A stretch of DNA of 64,000 bases from CAVQCA01 sp963710815 (GCA_963710815.1 CAVQCA010000039.1:53153-117152), one strand, 5' to 3'; counted from the stretch's first letter, positions 20,276 through 29,816 are shown. Translations and numbers: made by a program. The notes: generated from the letters alone by a model not told the origin.

Positions 20276-20622
20276 CAATTATTACCGCCGGCGGCAATTC
20301 CCGGCGGGATGAGAATGGCTCACCAGCAAGGACGTATCCGAGAACGGGTGCGAGCTGGTTGACCGTATACCAATCCGCGGGGCGTGTCATGGACTTGGCC
20401 AACCTTGTCCACAAACCGCGGTCGCACCAACATGGAGCAATGATTTCCATATCATTGTTAACCGGTGGTTTATCGGGCGTCAGAGGCGGAATATTTTTAT
20501 TTGCAGTCCACGTGAAATTGTAGAAACGGCATTCCCTCCTGAAATCCTCCTGCAGATCAATTACCATTCAGAACACTCGAATACGCAAACCCTCCTGGCA
20601 CTCGCTGGATACGGAGTTCTAA
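20276..20622 (+). other. Gap before the NAGGN operon
   Basis: No gene is apparent. A GC-rich inverted repeat (CCGCCGGCGG ... CCGGCGGGAT, about 20287-20311) lies just after galU and may help end that transcript, though no T run follows. The promoter of the downstream osmolyte operon should lie here, but I see no confident -35/-10 pair. Confidence 0.4.
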
Positions 20623-22395
20623 ATGTGTGGAATCTGCGGAGAAATCCGCTTCGATGGATCCCGGCCCCGAGTCGAAGTCCTGCAGGCCATGAATGCCATG
20701 CTGGAACCGCGCGGCCCCGACGCCGGCGGACTTTTCCAGATGAATCACCTGGCGGTCGCGCATCGACGCCTGAAGATCATCGATCTTTCCGAACATGCGC
20801 AACAGCCGCTGGTCGATAACGAACTCGGTATCGGTATCGTCTTCAATGGCTGTATCTACAACTACCGGGAGTTGCGCACCGAATTACGTGCACTCGGTTA
20901 CCGCTTTTTCTCCGACGGCGACACCGAAGTCATCCTGAAAAGCTATCACGCCTGGGGAACCGGCTGTGTCGAGCGATTCCACGGCATGTTCGCCTTCGCC
21001 ATCTGGGAACGCGACTCGGGCCGTCTCGTGCTGGCGCGCGACCGCCTCGGCATCAAGCCGCTGTACATATCAGAGCACAACAATGGACTGCGTTTTGCGT
21101 CCACGCTTCCCGCATTGCTCGCCGGCGGCGACATCGATACGTCCATCGACCCGGTCGCGCTGCATCACTACATGAGCTTTCATGCCGTGGTGCCCGCGCC
21201 GCACACGATACTGAAGGGCGTACGCAAGCTGCCACCGGCCACCATCCGTATCATCGAAGCGGACGGACGCATTCGCGATCACCGTTACTGGTCGCTGCGC
21301 TTCGAGACGTCGCGCGAAGAAGCGGACCTCGACTACGAGGACTGGCAGGAGCGCACCCTGAATGCGCTGCGCACCGCAGTCGAACGCCGTCTGGTGGCGG
21401 ACGTCCCGGTCGGCGTGCTGCTCTCGGGCGGTCTGGATTCAAGCCTCATCGTCGGGCTGCTCGCCGAGCAGGGGCAACAGGGACTGAACACCTTCTCGGT
21501 GGGCTTTGAAGCGGCGGGCGGTGAAAAAGGCGACGAATTCGAATACTCCGATATCGTCGCCCGGCATTTCGGCACCGACCACCACAGGATATTCGTCGAT
21601 TCCGGACGTTTGCTGCCGGCGCTTCAGCAGTGCGTGCATGCCATGAGTGAACCCATGGTCAGCCACGATGCCATCGGTTTCTACCTGCTGTCCCAGGAGG
21701 TTTCGAAACACGTCAAGGTGGTGCAAAGCGGCCAGGGCGCCGACGAGGTGTTCGCCGGTTACCACTGGTATCCGCCGCTGCTCGAGTCTGATGATCCGTT
21801 AGACACCTATGCCGGCGTTTTCTTCGACCGCGATCACGCCGGTTATGCCCGCGCGATACATCCTGACCTGCTGGGCGACGATTACAGTCGCGCCTTTGTC
21901 GAACAGCACTTCGCCATGCCTGGCGCCAGACGAGGCATCGATCGCGCCTTGCGGCTGGACACCACGATCATGCTGGTCGACGACCCGGTGAAACGCGTCG
22001 ACAACATGACGATGGCCTGGGGGCTCGAGGCGCGCGTGCCCTTCCTCGATCACGAACTGGTCGAACTGGCGGCGCGCATTCCGGCGGAGTTCAAACTCGC
22101 ATCGGAAGGGAAGGGCGTTCTGAAAGAAGCGGCGCGCAGCGTCATCCCGAGCGAGGTCATCGACCGGCCGAAAGGCTACTTCCCGGTGCCGGCGCTCAAG
22201 TATATCCAGGGCGAATATCTGGATTTCGTGCGCGATGTCCTCGACAGCGATCGGGCGATGCAGCGCACGCTCTACCGGCGTGATTATGTTGACCGGTTGC
22301 TCGCAGATCCCGGAGCCCACATCACGCCATTGCGGGGATCCAAGCTATGGCAGATCACGCTGCTCGAGTACTGGCTGCAACAGCACGGACTCTAG
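20623..22395 (+). CDS. N-acetylglutaminylglutamine amidotransferase (asparagine synthase-like)
   Basis: A 590-residue glutamine-hydrolysing amidotransferase of the asparagine synthase type. The N-terminal Cys2 nucleophile is exposed (MCGICGEIRF), followed by the class II glutaminase domain (RGPDAGG, VAHRRLKIIDLS, FNGCIYNYRELR). The synthetase half has the PP-loop SGGLDSSLIVGLL. Its position as first gene of a three-gene set with an acetyltransferase/ATP-grasp protein and an M42 peptidase identifies it as the enzyme that amidates N-acetylglutaminylglutamine to NAGGN, a dipeptide osmolyte. Ordinary AsnB activity is less likely in this context. Confidence 0.88.
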   Translation: MCGICGEIRFDGSRPRVEVLQAMNAMLEPRGPDAGGLFQMNHLAVAHRRLKIIDLSEHAQQPLVDNELGIGIVFNGCIYNYRELRTELRALGYRFFSDGDTEVILKSYHAWGTGCVERFHGMFAFAIWERDSGRLVLARDRLGIKPLYISEHNNGLRFASTLPALLAGGDIDTSIDPVALHHYMSFHAVVPAPHTILKGVRKLPPATIRIIEADGRIRDHRYWSLRFETSREEADLDYEDWQERTLNALRTAVERRLVADVPVGVLLSGGLDSSLIVGLLAEQGQQGLNTFSVGFEAAGGEKGDEFEYSDIVARHFGTDHHRIFVDSGRLLPALQQCVHAMSEPMVSHDAIGFYLLSQEVSKHVKVVQSGQGADEVFAGYHWYPPLLESDDPLDTYAGVFFDRDHAGYARAIHPDLLGDDYSRAFVEQHFAMPGARRGIDRALRLDTTIMLVDDPVKRVDNMTMAWGLEARVPFLDHELVELAARIPAEFKLASEGKGVLKEAARSVIPSEVIDRPKGYFPVPALKYIQGEYLDFVRDVLDSDRAMQRTLYRRDYVDRLLADPGAHITPLRGSKLWQITLLEYWLQQHGL

Positions 22396-22413
22396 CGAGC
22401 GAGAGGATTCAGC

Positions 22414-24147
22414 ATGAATATCAACGAACGTCTACGCCTGCGCCTTGAGCGGTGCCGTTCGGGCCGCGCCAACTTGCAGACGCCGGGTCAGACCAGTCAG
22501 GATGTCTGCGAAAATGCCGTCGTCGATTGTGGCTGGGGTCGACTGATTTTCGCACAGACCTTCGTCGATTCGGGTGAGATGGTCGCCACGCTGCGCAAGG
22601 AACGACCAAATCGACGCGACATTGCGCTGTACGTCTCGGACCCCCACGTCGCCGTCTCCCTGGCGCCGCAGGAGGTCTTTCTCGACCCCTCCCATACCTT
22701 CCGCCTGTGGCTGGATCGCTACCAGCCCGCGCACCTGCGCACCCGGGGATTCACCATCCGGTTGCTGAACAGTCCGGAAGACGCCGAAGCCGTACATAAC
22801 CTCTACATACGCCGCCACATGGTGCCGCCGAGCGCCGACTTTCTCTGGGAACACCGTGCCTCGCGCATGCTCACCTACCTGCTTGCGGTGGATACCGACG
22901 AGGGCCACGTTCTCGGGGTCGTCACCGGTGTGGATCACAAGGCGGCATATGGAGACCCCGAGAGCGGCTCCAGTCTGTGGGCGCTGGCCGTGGATCCGCA
23001 GGTCAACGTACCGGGTATCGGCCAGGCCCTGGTGCGCCAGATCGCCGAACACTATCAGGCGCGCGGCCGTACCTACCTGGATCTGTCCGTGATGCATGAC
23101 AACACGCATGCCATTCGGCTCTATCAGAAGCTCGGATTCGAGCGCGTACCGGTGTTTGCACTGAAGCACAAGAATCCGCACAACGAACCGTTGTTCACCG
23201 GCGACGACGTCGGCGAGAGCCTGAATCCCTACGCACGCATCATCATTCGCGAAGCCCAGAAACGGGGTATCTATATCCAGGTGATCGACGCCGAGGGCGG
23301 CTACTTCGAATTGAGCTTCGGCGGCCGCAGCATTGTGTGCCGTGAATCCCTGACCGAACTCACCACGGCGATCGCCATGAGTCGCTGCGATGACAAGACA
23401 ACGACGCATCGCCTGCTGAGTGAAGCCGGCTTGCGGGTTCCGGCACAGCTCAGGGTCGATAATGAACAACAGGCGCTGGATTTTCTGAAAGAGTGCGGTT
23501 CGGTCGTCGTCAAGCCGGCGCGCGGCGAGCAGGGCGCGGGCATCAGCGTCGATGTGCGCGACGCGGACTCCCTGCGCATGGCCATCAGTGAAGCACATAC
23601 CGTTTGTGACAAGGTGATCCTGGAGGAATATGTCAGCGGTGACGACCTGCGCATCATCGTCATCGGCGAGGAAGTGGTCGCCGCGGCGGTGCGCAAGCCG
23701 GCGCAGATCATCGGCAACGACAAGGATTCGGTGCGGACGCTTATTGAAAAGCAGAGTCGCCGGCGCGCCGCCGTCACCGGTGGCGAAAGCCGGATCCCGC
23801 TCGATCGCGAGACGGAGCGGTGCGTCAATGAGGCCGGTTACGAACTCGACAGCGTGTTGGCGGAAAGTGAATGTCTGAAAGTACGCAAGACCGCCAACCT
23901 GCACACGGGAGGCACCATTCACGACGTGACTCCCCGCCTGCACAAGACATTGCGCACGGCGGCCATCGACGCGGCCCGGGCGATTGACATCCCGGTCACC
24001 GGGCTGGATTTTATTGTCCCGGCGGTCGACGGTCCGGAATATGCCATCATCGAGGCGAACGAGCGCCCTGGCCTGGCGAATCATGAGCCCCAGCCTACCG
24101 CGGAACGCTTTATTGACCTGTTGTTCCCCCAGACCGCGGTGCGCTGA
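22414..24147 (+). CDS. ngg: N-acetylglutaminylglutamine synthetase (GNAT + ATP-grasp)
   Basis: A 577-residue two-domain protein. The central region (about 110-250) is a GNAT acetyltransferase with the acetyl-CoA motif VPGIGQALVRQIAEHYQARG and LYQKLGFERVPVFAL. The C-terminal half (about 300-577) is an ATP-grasp ligase related to glutathione/cyanophycin synthetases: VVKPARGEQGAGISVDV, ILEEYVSGDDLRIIVI and IIEANERPGLANHEPQP. The combination fits acetylation of glutamine followed by ligation to a second glutamine. It starts 18 bp after the amidotransferase, in the same operon. Confidence 0.9.
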   Translation: MNINERLRLRLERCRSGRANLQTPGQTSQDVCENAVVDCGWGRLIFAQTFVDSGEMVATLRKERPNRRDIALYVSDPHVAVSLAPQEVFLDPSHTFRLWLDRYQPAHLRTRGFTIRLLNSPEDAEAVHNLYIRRHMVPPSADFLWEHRASRMLTYLLAVDTDEGHVLGVVTGVDHKAAYGDPESGSSLWALAVDPQVNVPGIGQALVRQIAEHYQARGRTYLDLSVMHDNTHAIRLYQKLGFERVPVFALKHKNPHNEPLFTGDDVGESLNPYARIIIREAQKRGIYIQVIDAEGGYFELSFGGRSIVCRESLTELTTAIAMSRCDDKTTTHRLLSEAGLRVPAQLRVDNEQQALDFLKECGSVVVKPARGEQGAGISVDVRDADSLRMAISEAHTVCDKVILEEYVSGDDLRIIVIGEEVVAAAVRKPAQIIGNDKDSVRTLIEKQSRRRAAVTGGESRIPLDRETERCVNEAGYELDSVLAESECLKVRKTANLHTGGTIHDVTPRLHKTLRTAAIDAARAIDIPVTGLDFIVPAVDGPEYAIIEANERPGLANHEPQPTAERFIDLLFPQTAVR

Positions 24148-24164
24148 ACCGGCAAAGAGGAAGC

Positions 24165-25274
24165 ATGAAAAAGCTGCCCATAGACCAGACCTATGTCCTG
24201 AACACCCTGGTGAAACTGCTGCGCATACCCAGCCCCAGCGGTTATACCGACCGTATTGTGCACTTCATGAGCGAATGCCTGGAGCAGCTGGGCGTGGATT
24301 TCGAACTCACCCGCCGCGGCGCCATACGCGCCACCCTCAAGGGGAAGCGCAGCAGCCCCGACCGGGCGATCGTGGCCCACCTCGACACGCTGGGCGCCAT
24401 GGTCAAGGGGCTGAAGGCCAACGGGCGTGTTCAAGTGGTGCCGGTAGGTCACTGGAATGCCCGTTTTGCCGAAGGGGCGCGCGTCACGCTGTTTGCCGAT
24501 CTCGGCGCTTACCGCGGGACCCTGCTTCCTCTGAAGGCATCGGGGCACACCTTCGCCGCCGAAGTCGACCAGCAACCGTCGAGCTGGGAAAACATTGAAA
24601 TGCGCATCGACGAACGCTGCCACAGCCTCGAGGATCTGCTGCGGCTCGGCATCCATATCGGGGATTTCATCGCGGTGGACCCGCAGCCGGACATGATGGA
24701 AAACGGTTTTATCGTGTCGCGCCATCTCGACGACAAGGTGGGCGTGGCCGTGCTGCTGGGCGCCATGAAGGCCGTCATCGAAGCAGACGTTCCTCTGCCC
24801 CTGGACTGCCATCCGCTTTTCACCATATCGGAAGAGGTGGGCTCCGGAGCTTCGGCAATCCTGCACGGTGATATCGCCGAGATGTTGACGCTGGACAATG
24901 GCACCACCGCGCCGGGTCAGAACTCCAGCGAATATGGCGTGACTATCTGTATGGCCGACATGGCCGGCCCGTTCGACTACCATCTGACGCACCGTTTGTT
25001 GCAGATCTGCCAGGAGTTCGAGATTCCGCATCAGCGCGACGTGTTTCGTTATTACCGCTCCGACAGCGCTTCCGCCGTGGAGGCCGGAAACGATCTGCGC
25101 ACGGCGCTGGCAGCATTCGGGGTGGACGGTTCCCATGGCTGGGAACGCATCCACTGGAGCGCGCTGGAGTCACTGGCGCAGCTGGTGGCGCTCTACATGC
25201 AGTCCGCACCGCTCTACGAACGCGATCGCAGCGCGCGCGGTCCACTGCCCGGATTCCCGACCATGCCCGGCTGA
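24165..25274 (+). CDS. M42-family metallopeptidase of the NAGGN system
   Basis: A 369-residue M42 glutamyl-aminopeptidase-like protein. It has the metal-binding AIVAHLDTLGAMVKGL (His, Asp), the catalytic SRHLDDKVGVAVLLGAMKA (bridging Asp), the Glu pair in TISEEVGSGASAIL and a C-terminal GVDGSHGWERIH. This peptidase type accompanies the two NAGGN biosynthesis genes in many proteobacteria, where it is thought to process or recycle the osmolyte. That role is inferred from context. It begins 17 bp after ngg and ends the operon. Confidence 0.88.
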   Translation: MKKLPIDQTYVLNTLVKLLRIPSPSGYTDRIVHFMSECLEQLGVDFELTRRGAIRATLKGKRSSPDRAIVAHLDTLGAMVKGLKANGRVQVVPVGHWNARFAEGARVTLFADLGAYRGTLLPLKASGHTFAAEVDQQPSSWENIEMRIDERCHSLEDLLRLGIHIGDFIAVDPQPDMMENGFIVSRHLDDKVGVAVLLGAMKAVIEADVPLPLDCHPLFTISEEVGSGASAILHGDIAEMLTLDNGTTAPGQNSSEYGVTICMADMAGPFDYHLTHRLLQICQEFEIPHQRDVFRYYRSDSASAVEAGNDLRTALAAFGVDGSHGWERIHWSALESLAQLVALYMQSAPLYERDRSARGPLPGFPTMPG

Positions 25275-25453
25275 CCCGGCCGCGGACAGTCGATTCATCA
25301 CGGGCCGTTGTCACGAAACCCCGAGTTGAGTCGTACGGTCAGGAAATTTGGGGAGCCAGTTACCCGCCACGCGCATGGCGGCTGAAATGGCAGGGTGACG
25401 CGTTGCTCGAAGGCTGTCTCTTGTCAAGAGTACGAACGGGTTGCCATCGGACT

Positions 25454-26062
25454 TTACATCTGGCTCTTCGCAGCGGTTACCAGAAATACCGGATATCCCT
25501 TGCCATCTTTCATCACAGTGTGCGCAGTGAAAAACCGGATGTCGGCGAATCCGTGCATTTCCAGCATCGCCTGCAATTCCGCGCGATCAAAGCCATGATG
25601 GAAAACACCTGCGGCTTTATCGGGGTGGAAGCTGCCGTCCTCGGTATCCAGGTCGGCCAGGGCCAGCCTGCCACCGGGTTTGAGGTGGTCGGCAAAGGTC
25701 TGGATGAGTGCCGCTGTATCGGGTAAGTGATGCATGGCCATCGCGCTGATCACCAGATCGAAGCGCGCACCGAGGGGTTTGCCGGTAATATCCGCACAGA
25801 CGGCCTCAACCTTACCGCACAGTTCCGGCTTGGCGGCGAGCGCCGCCAGCATGGCTTCCGAGGTATCCACGGCGATGATTTTATGCACCCGGGGTGCGAC
25901 GTGCGCACTGATCAAACCTGTGCCGGCGCCGAAATCCAGTACCTCCATCCGGTCATGCAGCGGAACGTGCGCCAGTATCGATGACCCGATGGCCAAAGAA
26001 AGTTGTCTTCTCCGGTCATCGGCGTCCCAATCCGCGGCTTTTTCATCGAAGTATTGCGACAT
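25454..26062 (-). CDS. Class I SAM-dependent methyltransferase
   Basis: About 202 residues from ATG 26062 (MSQYFDEKAADWDAD). The Rossmann methyltransferase motif I is MEVLDFGAGTGLISAHVA, with VDTSEAMLAAL (motif II acid), ADITGKPLGARFDLVISAMAMHHL and KPGGRLALADLDTEDGSF. This is the small-molecule methyltransferase type (UbiE/Methyltransf_11/25). The upstream in-frame extension to 26167 is cysteine-rich and unlike the family, so the later start is preferred. Substrate unknown; it faces the NAGGN operon tail-to-tail. Confidence 0.85.
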   Translation of the reverse strand: MSQYFDEKAADWDADDRRRQLSLAIGSSILAHVPLHDRMEVLDFGAGTGLISAHVAPRVHKIIAVDTSEAMLAALAAKPELCGKVEAVCADITGKPLGARFDLVISAMAMHHLPDTAALIQTFADHLKPGGRLALADLDTEDGSFHPDKAAGVFHHGFDRAELQAMLEMHGFADIRFFTAHTVMKDGKGYPVFLVTAAKSQM

Positions 26063-26106
26063 GGACAGGTGTAAGCATGTAGTCGGGAGATTGAAATCTG
26101 CAATCA

Positions 26107-26142
26107 TCATATACCCAAAGCGGCATATACCCAAAGCGGCTT
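26107..26142. repeat. Short tandem direct repeat
   Basis: The 16-mer CATATACCCAAAGCGG occurs twice in immediate succession upstream of the methyltransferase. No function evident. Confidence 0.6.
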
Positions 26143-26400
26143 CATCCAGAACACAACGAAGATGCATCGTTCTTCAGGCGCTTGTTCAGGCGTCGAAGCG
26201 GACTGACACCGAGCCAGTATCGCCGTATGTTTCAGTCAGTCTCGCATGCCTGATTCGCGACAAACAGCGGTAACTCGGCGCTGATGTACTTCCCGGGATG
26301 GTTTACCTCCGCAGGACAGGACATGGATACGTTGATCAGAGCGCATGGCTATTCACCACTCGTGTTGACCATAGAGGAAAACGGCATTTATTCTTCCTCT

Positions 26401-26470
26401 ACGCGCCCGCCGCCCGCATAATGACCACCACCCGAAAGACCCCGGGTGAGGAAATTGAATGCCGCCTGAG
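26401..26470 (+). repeat. Dispersed repeat family F, copy 1
   Basis: Shares CCGCCCGCATAATGACCA, CCGAAAGACCC and GGTGAGGA with the reverse complement of 29720-29790. The two copies are in opposite orientation 3.3 kb apart and both border decayed genes. No coding role. Confidence 0.6.
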
Positions 26471-26629
26471 GGAAGCTGGTGGGCAGTGTACAGGGCCGCA
26501 GAACGTGCCGAGTTCATGTTCGATAACCATGCCACCATGTCAAGCTCTGGACAGCTGCTCACGGAGAAGTTTCCGAACTCGCAGGAGGCCTGTTACTTGA
26601 AGCAGGCGCAGCATTGCCGTGGAAGCTAA
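26471..26629 (+). pseudogene. pilW: Fossil of a pilW/pilF-type TPR lipoprotein, C-terminal end only
   Basis: An open frame reads ...WAVYRAAERAEFMFDN... and ends SSGQLLTEKFPNSQEACYL...HCRGS with stop TAA at 26627. This resembles the C-terminus of PilW/PilF (GLQLK.RFP.S.EA..L), the type IV pilus secretin pilotin. It overlaps the rodZ-like start by 8 bp, exactly as pilW-rodZ are arranged in gammaproteobacteria. The N-terminal ~200 residues are missing, replaced by the repeat at 26401. The assignment rests on this short match plus the neighbour. Confidence 0.5.
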
Positions 26630-27686
26630 TAACCCGAATCCTGAAGTGCAAGAGCCGTCGCCGGGAACCGGACTCGGCGGGCGCCTGGTCGCGGCCCGTG
26701 AGGCCCGGGAACTGACCCTCGCGGTTGTTGCTAACAAGCTGCGGCTGCCAGCAGCCACCTTGCAGGCGCTCGAGTCAGGCCGCTTTGAGGATCTGCCCGA
26801 GCCAGTCTTCGTACGCGGTTATTTGCGCGCTTATGCGCAGCTGCTGGGAATGGACATGGAGTCGCTCGTCGCGGAGTATGACCGGCTGGTCGGTAAGCCC
26901 GGGCCGGTCCTCATGCCGACCACCAAGGTCCGCCGTCAGGCAACTGTCCGCGATTCGTCTATCCGCGGCGTTACCGCGTTGATCGTGGTGGTCATGGTGG
27001 TGCTGCTCGGATCCTGGTGGTATAGCCGGCAGAAGCACAACGTCCCCGCCCAACCCCGGAGCGCGTCTTCGGAGGCCGAACAAGCGGCTCAGCCGCGTCC
27101 GTGTTCCCGCCGTCGCAGAGCAACTCCCCGAACGTGGGCCCCGGGCCGGTCGTGACGCTCCCGCCGGATAAAAGCCGGAATCTCCGGCGAGTGAGGCAGC
27201 CAGAGGAGAGTGTCGCTGCCGTCGAACCCGGGCTGAAAACGGGTAAGACTGCTGTCACGGCCGAGCCCGCCGTGCCCCTCGTCAGCGAATCACCTGTCAC
27301 CGCCAATGCGAAAGCGATGCGGTGGTGCAACGCCGGGACGTGCAGGCAACGGTGGAGTCTGCCGTTCCGGACCTGCCGATTGCTCCGCTTGCTTCCGAGC
27401 ATGGGCGGCTGGTGAGTGCGAGTCGAGCGCCCACGGGCGGGGACGTGCTCGTCATCAGGGCAAACGATGAGAGCTGGGCCGAGGTCGTTGATGCGAACGG
27501 CTATCAACTTTTTACTATCCGCTGCGCCCGGGTATGGTGAGCCGCATGCAGGGACAAGCCCCGTTTCGGGTGTTCCTGGGAAATGCGCCGGCCGTCGACC
27601 TGAGTCTGAACCGGAAACTATTCGATCAAACGCCCTTCCGCCGCCGGAATAATACGGCCCGTTTCACTGTTGCCGGCGCCTCTTGA
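26619..27686 (+). pseudogene. rodZ: Decayed RodZ-like cytoskeleton/HTH membrane protein
   Basis: Starts with GTG 26619. The intact N-terminal part has the RodZ helix-turn-helix (GGRLVAAREARELTLAVVAN ... LESGRFEDLPEPVFVRGYLR) and a transmembrane segment (GVTALIVVVMVVLLGSWWYS). After about residue 150 the protein shifts frame three times: to the frame of SNSPNVGPGPVVTLPP, then SWAEVVDANGYQLF, then GQAPFRVFLGNAPAVDLSLN...ARFTVAGAS ending 27686. The last pieces are the conserved RodZ periplasmic domain. Three breaks and no ispG downstream suggest a relic of the pilW-rodZ-ispG locus. The N-terminal 178-residue product could still be made. Confidence 0.75.
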
Positions 27687-27884
27687 TTGCGTCAGGCACC
27701 TGAAGAAGGGGTGCCGCCGGATCGGGTGCAGGGGTTCGTACAGACTGGATGTCCAGTGCCATACAATCGATTCGCGGGATGCACGAAATCCTGCCGCCTG
27801 TCTGAAGAAGCGTGTAAGCTTGCGGCCCCAACGGTAGGCGATTGTTTTCGCCATCAGCCACATAGCCAAGGAGACGTAAATATC

Positions 27885-28739
27885 ATGAAACGACTTATCG
27901 GCCTGCTGGTTCTGACGACGCTGGTCTGGCAACCGGTGATGGCATGCAAGACTCCGGATACGCTTGCAAAGATCAAAAGCAGCAAGACGATCACCATCGC
28001 GCATGCCACTACGGGCGCGCCATTCAGCTTCACCAAAGACGGCAAACCCGCCGGCTATTCCATCGATCTTTGCCATGAAATCGTGACAAGCCTGGAAAAG
28101 CAACTCGGCATCGACGATATCAAAATAGAATGGCGCGCCGGCAATACCCCTGAGCGCCTGAGCATGGTAGAAAAGGGAGACGCGGATATTGATTGCGGCA
28201 CAACCTCGATTACGCTGGGGCGTCAGGAAAAAGTCGATTTCAGCAACCCGTTCTTCGTGGCATCCGGTGGGGTGCTGGTGCTCGAAAAGTCCGGCATTCA
28301 TGGACTAGTCAGTCTCGCGGGCAAAAAGGTGGCAGTCATGCCCGCAACGACCACCGAACAGCGCCTGCTTAAAGCACTGGATCGCAAGCACATAAAGGCG
28401 GAGCTGGTGAATATCAGGGATTCAGAAGAAGGAATGGCAGCCCTGGATTCCGGAAAGGCCGACGCCTATGCTGGCGATCGACTGGTTTTGATCGACCAGG
28501 TCGGCAAATCCAAGGATCCGGGCCGTTACGCGATGTTGAAGGAGATGTTTTCCGTGGATCCCTACGGCTTCGCCCTGCCACGCGGTGACGCTGATTTCCG
28601 CCTGGCGGTCAATCGCGCACTTGCCGACGTCTACCGTGGTGTCGCACTGGAGCAGATATTCGTGCGCTGGTTCGGCCCGGACGTGCAACCCTCAGAAGTA
28701 CTGCAGGCCATTTATCTGATTAACGCTTACCCTGATTGA
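27885..28739 (+). CDS. Amino-acid ABC transporter substrate-binding protein (family 3)
   Basis: A 284-residue periplasmic solute-binding protein. A signal peptide (MKRLIGLLVLTTLVWQPVMA) precedes the SBP family 3 fold: ITIAHATTGAPFSFTKDGKP, GYSIDLCHEIV, VEKGDADIDCGTTSIT, SNPFFVASGGVLV, GKKVAVMPATTTEQRLL, DSGKADAYAGDRLVLI. This resembles GltI/glutamate-aspartate binding proteins. ATG 27885 has AAGGAG 11 nt upstream; the frame is open further upstream but without a leader. No permease or ATPase gene is near, so it is either an orphan feeding a distant transporter or a sensor-type binding protein. Confidence 0.88.
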   Translation: MKRLIGLLVLTTLVWQPVMACKTPDTLAKIKSSKTITIAHATTGAPFSFTKDGKPAGYSIDLCHEIVTSLEKQLGIDDIKIEWRAGNTPERLSMVEKGDADIDCGTTSITLGRQEKVDFSNPFFVASGGVLVLEKSGIHGLVSLAGKKVAVMPATTTEQRLLKALDRKHIKAELVNIRDSEEGMAALDSGKADAYAGDRLVLIDQVGKSKDPGRYAMLKEMFSVDPYGFALPRGDADFRLAVNRALADVYRGVALEQIFVRWFGPDVQPSEVLQAIYLINAYPD

Positions 28740-29241
28740 TCGCAGAGAAACTGTTCGACGTCGTATTCGGGTCGAAGGTGCTCGTTTAGTGGTCGTCTAT
28801 ATAAGCCATCACTAAGCGGCAACTTTCGGCCAACTCCTGCCCTTCACTGATGGCCAATGAACGGCAACAATGCAGCAAAATAGGACATGATCGTCCAAAA
28901 AATATGGCAACCGGAAGGTGGCTGCGTTATCTGTGGTACCACATTCCATCGCTTTTATAGAGGCTATACTCGTCCGTACACACTTTTTCGGCGTCTTCTC
29001 CGGTACTCCCAACATCGCCTAGGCCAGCCAAGTTACCAGCTGCCTCCATGTGCTTCTCGCGAGCGATACAGCGTTGCATCGTCTCGGCGTTTTTCTTCGG
29101 ATCGTCTGCAGCGGGCGTACTTGAAGTATTCTGATAAGGCCCGGGGACCAGTACCAGTAAGCGATCCCAATGGTTGTCAGCAGTATTACCGGCGTGCCTA
29201 ACCTTGCCATATGCGCACCCAGATCACGATATGATTACCCT
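28740..29241. other. Gene-free gap with one repeat C copy
   Basis: I find no supportable gene. A 61-bp repeat (28771-28831) is shared with 35347-35407. The remainder shows no terminator or promoter that I can defend. Confidence 0.5.
28771..28831 (+). repeat. Dispersed repeat family C, copy 1
   Basis: GTCGAAGGTGCTCGTTTAGT ... TATATAAGCCATCACTAA ... matches 35347-35407 with only a few changes. It contains loosely inverted TTAGTGG / CCATCACTAA, so it may fold. Same orientation in both places. Confidence 0.75.
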
Positions 29242-29454
29242 TTACTGGTTAGCTTCTTCTTCAGCCTGCTGCATTCTCTCCTGCTCGGTCTTCATCGCTG
29301 CATCGAGCTGGCTTTGGACCTGGTCTTCTAACTGCTTAGCCTGCTTTGCCTGTTGGGCGCTGAGTTGGGCCTCGGTGACCGCCGTACTTACCACATCGGC
29401 ACCGCAGCCCGTCAGGGTGATAGTCAGAAATGCTAAGGATATAAGTCGGTTCAT
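29242..29454 (-). CDS. Small lipoprotein with coiled-coil
   Basis: A 70-residue protein: MNRLISLAFLTITLTGCGAD has a lipobox (LTGC) with the modified cysteine at 17, followed by a glutamine/alanine-rich helix (AQLSAQQAKQAKQLEDQVQS ... EEEANQ) likely to form a coiled coil. Probably an anchored periplasmic or outer-membrane small protein. Function unknown. Confidence 0.7.
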   Translation of the reverse strand: MNRLISLAFLTITLTGCGADVVSTAVTEAQLSAQQAKQAKQLEDQVQSQLDAAMKTEQERMQQAEEEANQ

Positions 29455-29608
29455 AAGATTTGCTCTCGGCGAATTCCCACGGGTCAGAGGCTACCGGCCC
29501 TGTTGCCCGTCCGAAGTAATCGCATTATCGGCAGGGATGGTGAATTATGAACTTCAGAGGGAAGCAACCTGAGTGCACCCAACACTACTTCTTAACTCCG
29601 GAGGAAAC

Positions 29609-29676
29609 GCCCCGTGCGGACCCGCATGCGGGGTGTTGTGGAGGCTGGGGGGGAGAACCCCAGGCTATCCGATTAT
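29609..29676 (+). ncRNA. Possible 3'-end fragment of a group II intron
   Basis: CCCCGTGCGGACCCGCATGC ... GGGGTGTTGTGGAGGCTGG followed by the hairpin GGGGG...AACCCC and CTATCCGATTATG resembles the tail that follows the reverse-transcriptase ORF in some bacterial group II introns. No RT gene or 5' end is present, so this would be a fossil. The match is by eye and tentative. Confidence 0.3.
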
Positions 29677-29719
29677 GTGCTGTTTTCTCGCGACCCTGCG
29701 ACCGAAGTGCTATGAGTAC

Positions 29720-29790
29720 CCGCCGGCGGCATCTATATCCTCACCTCGGGTCTTTCGGCTGCTGGTCATTATGCGGGCGGCGAGCACGTA
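29720..29790 (-). repeat. Dispersed repeat family F, copy 2
   Basis: Reverse complement of the block at 26401-26470 (TGGTCATTATGCGGGCGG, GGGTCTTTCGG, TCCTCACC). Lies between the putative intron tail and the katG terminator. Confidence 0.6.
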
Positions 29791-29816
29791 GCTCCTCTTT
29801 TCTGACCAGCCCGACA

